Positions 13,221 through 15,286 of a DNA stretch of 15,286 bases are shown in pieces (positions within the stretch are counted from its first letter, which is position 1; each line of letters opens with the position of its first letter). The notes under the pieces were generated by a model, which saw only the letters and a program-made list of their open reading frames with translations, ran no database searches and was not told where the DNA came from. Source of the DNA: Methanosphaera sp. rholeuAM74 (lineage in GTDB: Archaea; Methanobacteriota; Methanobacteria; Methanobacteriales; Methanobacteriaceae); contig MUZZ01000199.1 of the NCBI GenBank assembly GCA_003266075.1, positions 1-15,286 on the forward strand. Direction: 5' to 3'. Both the position numbers and the translations under genes were made by a program.

Positions 13221-13227
13221 TTTTTTT
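13221..13227 (+). terminator. Poly-T tract after the DUF4062/ATPase gene
   Basis: A run of seven Ts begins 51 bases past the TAA stop, and another of seven lies at 13264-13270. T-runs alone can end archaeal transcription. No hairpin supports it. Confidence 0.3.
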
Positions 13228-13268
13228 GGGTTATATGTTGAATTCCCTTATCTAAATCTATTGTTTTT

Positions 13269-13406
13269 TTAGCATATTTCATCTATGGTAATAGTCATGT
13301 AGTGTGTGTCGTGGAGTTTTTTAATGTGTTTTCCAATGTTGCTGTTTCCAATACGTTCTCCATTTAGAAAGATAATCGAAGGAGTACTATGTCGATGAAA
13401 ATTTTT
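13269..13406 (-). pseudogene. Protein-like C-terminal remnant, minus strand
   Basis: A 45-codon open stretch on the minus strand reads STPSIIFLNGERIGNSNIG followed by KHIKKLHDTHYMTITIDEIC and a stop at 13269. Its composition is that of an ordinary soluble protein, loosely reminiscent of the end of a thioredoxin-like fold, but I do not recognise the family. It has no start codon upstream: a stop lies at 13407-13409. It therefore looks like the tail of a decayed or frameshifted gene. Confidence 0.3.
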
Positions 13407-13429
13407 TTAATATACGAAGATGTTATGTG

Positions 13430-13824
13430 TTGAGGATGTGGTTGGAACTAATCGAGAATAATGGATTTAACATTAATTGCCAAGCAGAAGTTTTCTCAAA
13501 AGAATTATTGAGGATTAACTAGACGGAGTTTTTGGTTCATCTTCTTATCAAGAAGCCAACAATTATGTTATGAGATATTCAAGGATGAAAACAAAGAATT
13601 TTATTCGTAATGCATACAAACAATTAAAATATTTACATACTTATAATGTTAAAAAAACTATTTGTTACGTATTTATTAAAGAAATTACTTGTTTGTGTTA
13701 CTTCAAACATTCTCTTAAGAAACATATAAAACATAAGGAACATAAATTTTTTTATGTTTATTATGAAATATGGGAACTTTTACTTTTCGGTCACTTTTTT
13801 GCAAGTTCTGTTTTCCATTTTTGA
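13430..13824 (+). pseudogene. Possible frameshifted gene debris, plus strand
   Basis: In one frame (about 13438-13520) the plus strand reads WLELIENNGFNINCQAEVFS and then KELLRIN and a stop. In another, from about 13520, it reads LDGVFGSSSYQEANNYVMRY and continues open to 13824 (an 84-residue reading would begin at the ATG at 13570). The two parts together look like one soluble protein broken by a frameshift and a stop. The second half becomes basic and aromatic and less protein-like after about residue 50. There is no ribosome binding site at 13570. I do not recognise a family. Confidence 0.25.
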
Positions 13825-13956
13825 AAACGTTTGTTGGGAAGATACCCTACTCTTTAAGAAGGTGTATCATAAATTGGTGGTTTAAATTCAATTAGTTCTC
13901 ATAGTATTTGAAATATGGGCATGATTTAATGGTATTATTTTGATGTTTCTATCTTA

Positions 13957-13975
13957 ATAAGTATTGTATACTTAT
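13957..13975. promoter_or_regulatory. 8-bp palindrome with 3-base spacer
   Basis: ATAAGTAT and ATACTTAT are perfectly complementary around TGT. It is the right size for a dimeric regulator's site, but it lies far from any intact gene, so its role is unknown. Confidence 0.3.
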
Positions 13976-14117
13976 GGAAAAAGTGTTATTTAGTTTTTTG
14001 TAGTGTGTTGTTCGTTTTATCGTGGTATAATGGAAAATCGTTATTATATTGTTTGTTAATAGTTGTTTGTAGAATTAATGCTTCTGTTTTTATCATTTAG
14101 GGTTTTTAATGTTAGAT

Positions 14118-14152
14118 TTTACTTCGTTATAGTTGAGTATAGCGAAGAAGAA
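14118..14152 (+). repeat. Hairpin element, copy 2 (CTTCGTTATA stem)
   Basis: TTTACTTCGTTATA is followed after 11 bases by CGAAGAAGAA, the same two blocks and orientation as at 10910-10945. The arms CTTCGTTATA (14122-14131) and TATAGCGAAG (14138-14147) make a 10-bp stem with one G-U pair and a six-base loop. The loop sequence differs between copies while the stem is kept, which suggests that the fold matters. Confidence 0.72.
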
Positions 14153-14228
14153 GTATCATAATATGTTTAAACTCTTAAACCTATATTACATTTGTTAGGA
14201 AACTTTAATATTATTTCTTCTTAAATTC

Positions 14229-14263
14229 AAGTCCACGTTTTTTTGATTCAAAAATATGGACTT
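14229..14263 (-). terminator. Long hairpin downstream of the second adhesin gene
   Basis: Arms AAGTCCA (14229-14235) and TGGACTT (14257-14263) enclose a second stem of T-run and A-run bases (TTTTTG with CAAAAA around ATT). It lies about 65 bases past the stop of the minus-strand adhesin gene and could be a backup terminator or an RNA-processing signal. Confidence 0.4.
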
Positions 14264-14289
14264 CTGGTTTTGATTGTATAAAATTTAAT

Positions 14290-14318
14290 CAAGAAAAATA
14301 AGTTTAGGGGGTGAGGGG
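14290..14318 (-). terminator. Putative C-run/T-run terminator of the second adhesin
   Basis: On the minus strand, CCCCTCACCCCC is followed by TAAACTTATTTTTCTTG, about ten bases past the TAG stop. The order of a C-run then a T-run matches the 3' flank of the giant adhesin at 94-114. Confidence 0.4.
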
Positions 14319-14327
14319 TTAGTCCGT

Positions 14328-15286
14328 CTAGTTTTTGATTATGATGCTTGTTAGTCTGTCGGATTTGAATGCACCTGTTTCACCTACTACGAATTCAATA
14401 CTATGGATTCCTTTGGTGAATGTGATTGGTAGGGTTACGTTTATTATTCCTTCGATAGCGTCAGATATGGTTACCATTTCTCCGTCGACTCTGATTCCGA
14501 CTGTGACGTTTCCGTACATGTGGTTTTTGTTTTTGTCGAGGATGTCTGCTGTGACTGTTGTTTTCGCTGTTTTGGTGATTACTGGGTTGTATCTGATGAA
14601 TATTTCTCCTTTGGTCACGTTTAACGTGTTTTTGGCTTCTACTCTGTTGTATCCTGTGTATGCGTATACTGCTGTTAGGTTGTGTGTTCTGGCTCCGAGT
14701 GTTATGTTGTAGTCTAGTATTGCTACTCCGTTTACTACGTTGGCTTGTAGTGCTTTGCCGTTTGAGTCTTTTAGTGTGACTCCGTTTGTTTTCATGATTA
14801 CTACTCCGCCAGTCATGCTTTCTCCACTCTCATCGGTAGCTGTTATAACGAATTGTAGTTTGTCTCCGTTTTCGTGGACGGGTAGGTCTGCTATTTTGAT
14901 TTTAACGTTTCCGGGTGTGATGTTGTTTTTTGTGGAGTTGCCTTTACTGGATAGGTAATTATGGGTTTCTCCATATGTTGCTTCTACTATTGTGTTGTCT
15001 TTGTACCAGCTTTTGGGGATAGTGTATTTGATGGTTGCTGTTCCGTTGTTTACTATTGCGTATATTGTGTTTTGTGCTTCGTCTTTGACTGTTATACCGT
15101 TGACTTTGAATACTACACGGCCGTCAGGTACGGGGTTGCCGTTTGAGTCTTTGATTGTTGCTTTGAGTTGTGTTATTGCTCCTACTCTGCCTTTTAGTTG
15201 GGTTACGGTTGTGGTGGTTGTTTTTTTGGTGGTTGTTTTGTTGAGTTCTTTTATTGTTGCTTCTAGTTGTTTGATTTTGTTGTTTA
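14328..15286 (-). CDS. Second adhesin-like protein, C-terminal part (partial at the window edge)
   Basis: The reading frame is open from the right edge to TAG at 14328-14330, giving 318 visible residues; the true start lies outside the window, and the ATG at 14816 is merely internal. It opens with a short coiled-coil-like segment (IKQLEATIKELNK) and a Thr/Lys linker (KTTTKKTTTTVTQLKGR). An Ig-like domain follows (ITQLKATIKDSNGNPVPDG...RVVFKVNG, about residues 35-130). The end is a module homologous to the one found twice in the giant adhesin, with GGVVIMKTNGVTLKD, GVAILDYN, LGARTHNLTAVYAYTGYNRV and a final FVVGETGAFKSDRL block. Like its neighbour it shows no membrane anchor at the C-terminus. 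Codons are markedly C-ending and A/C-rich compared with the DUF4062 gene. It is probably a cell-surface protein of the same family and transcribed in the same direction. Confidence 0.88.
   Translation of the reverse strand, partial: NNKIKQLEATIKELNKTTTKKTTTTTVTQLKGRVGAITQLKATIKDSNGNPVPDGRVVFKVNGITVKDEAQNTIYAIVNNGTATIKYTIPKSWYKDNTIVEATYGETHNYLSSKGNSTKNNITPGNVKIKIADLPVHENGDKLQFVITATDESGESMTGGVVIMKTNGVTLKDSNGKALQANVVNGVAILDYNITLGARTHNLTAVYAYTGYNRVEAKNTLNVTKGEIFIRYNPVITKTAKTTVTADILDKNKNHMYGNVTVGIRVDGEMVTISDAIEGIINVTLPITFTKGIHSIEFVVGETGAFKSDRLTSIIIKN

Larger units (their letters stand above)
13171..14327. other. Degenerate intergenic region with gene debris
   Basis: These 1157 bases hold no intact gene that I can support. 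They contain poly-T tracts after the DUF4062 gene (13221-13227 and 13264-13270), short protein-like stretches interrupted by stops on both strands (13269-13700), an 8-bp palindrome at 13957-13975, the second CTTCGTTAT hairpin element, and a terminator-like hairpin at 14229-14263. Confidence 0.65.

Noticed and set aside
13171..14327. An insertion sequence or transposase gene in the debris region.
   Set aside because: I found no transposase motif, no matching terminal inverted repeats and no target-site duplication that I could pair.
14328..14816. A 162-residue protein starting at the ATG at 14816.
   Set aside because: The same frame stays open to the window edge and encodes a continuous Ig-like domain and linker upstream, so this ATG is internal to a longer truncated gene.

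Overview
The window looks like DNA from a low-G+C, host-associated methanogenic archaeon of the order Methanobacteriales, most likely Methanosphaera or a close relative. The grounds are the AT-rich intergenic DNA with archaeal TATA-like boxes, the Asn/Thr-rich giant adhesin-like surface proteins that combine a Gly-Gly-Ala beta-helix with Ig-like repeats, and the absence of a recognisable bacterial promoter pattern. The lineage is an inference from protein style; no rRNA or tRNA gene is present to confirm it.

Layout. (1) Positions 133-10023, minus strand, hold one 3296-residue secreted adhesin-like protein: signal peptide, Ser/Asp/Thr-rich spacer, a beta-helix of about 32 Gly-Gly-Ala turns with two unusual inserts, about 17 Ig-like domains built by nested tandem duplication (3 x 558 bp, 2 x 504 bp, 2 x 261 bp), and a duplicated C-terminal module. 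(2) Positions 10024-10555 are an AT-rich leader/promoter region with an isolated G-run tract. (3) Positions 10556-10876, plus strand, hold a small DUF2283-type protein. (4) Positions 10877-11766 are non-coding or degenerate: a hairpin, an abrupt switch from A/C-rich to T/G-rich DNA, a 151-bp tandem direct repeat, two adjacent hairpins, a TATA box and a 10-bp inverted repeat. (5) Positions 11767-13170, plus strand, hold a DUF4062 / GHKL-type ATPase / winged-helix fusion protein, the only enzyme-like or regulator-like gene here. (6) Positions 13171-14327 contain gene debris on both strands, a palindrome, a second copy of the hairpin seen after the DUF2283 gene, and a terminator-like hairpin. (7) Positions 14328-15286, minus strand, hold the C-terminal part of a second adhesin-like protein that runs off the right edge and ends in the same module as the first.

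How it fits together. Two cell-surface adhesin genes in the same orientation bracket about 4.3 kb of accessory DNA. The DUF4062/ATPase/winged-helix gene and the surrounding debris lie between two directly repeated hairpin elements (10910-10945 and 14118-14152), so this 3.2-kb segment may be an inserted or recombining cassette. The adhesin shows domain amplification, a domain with foreign-looking codon use, and a C-terminal module shared with its neighbour. This fits a surface-variation locus that changes by recombination.
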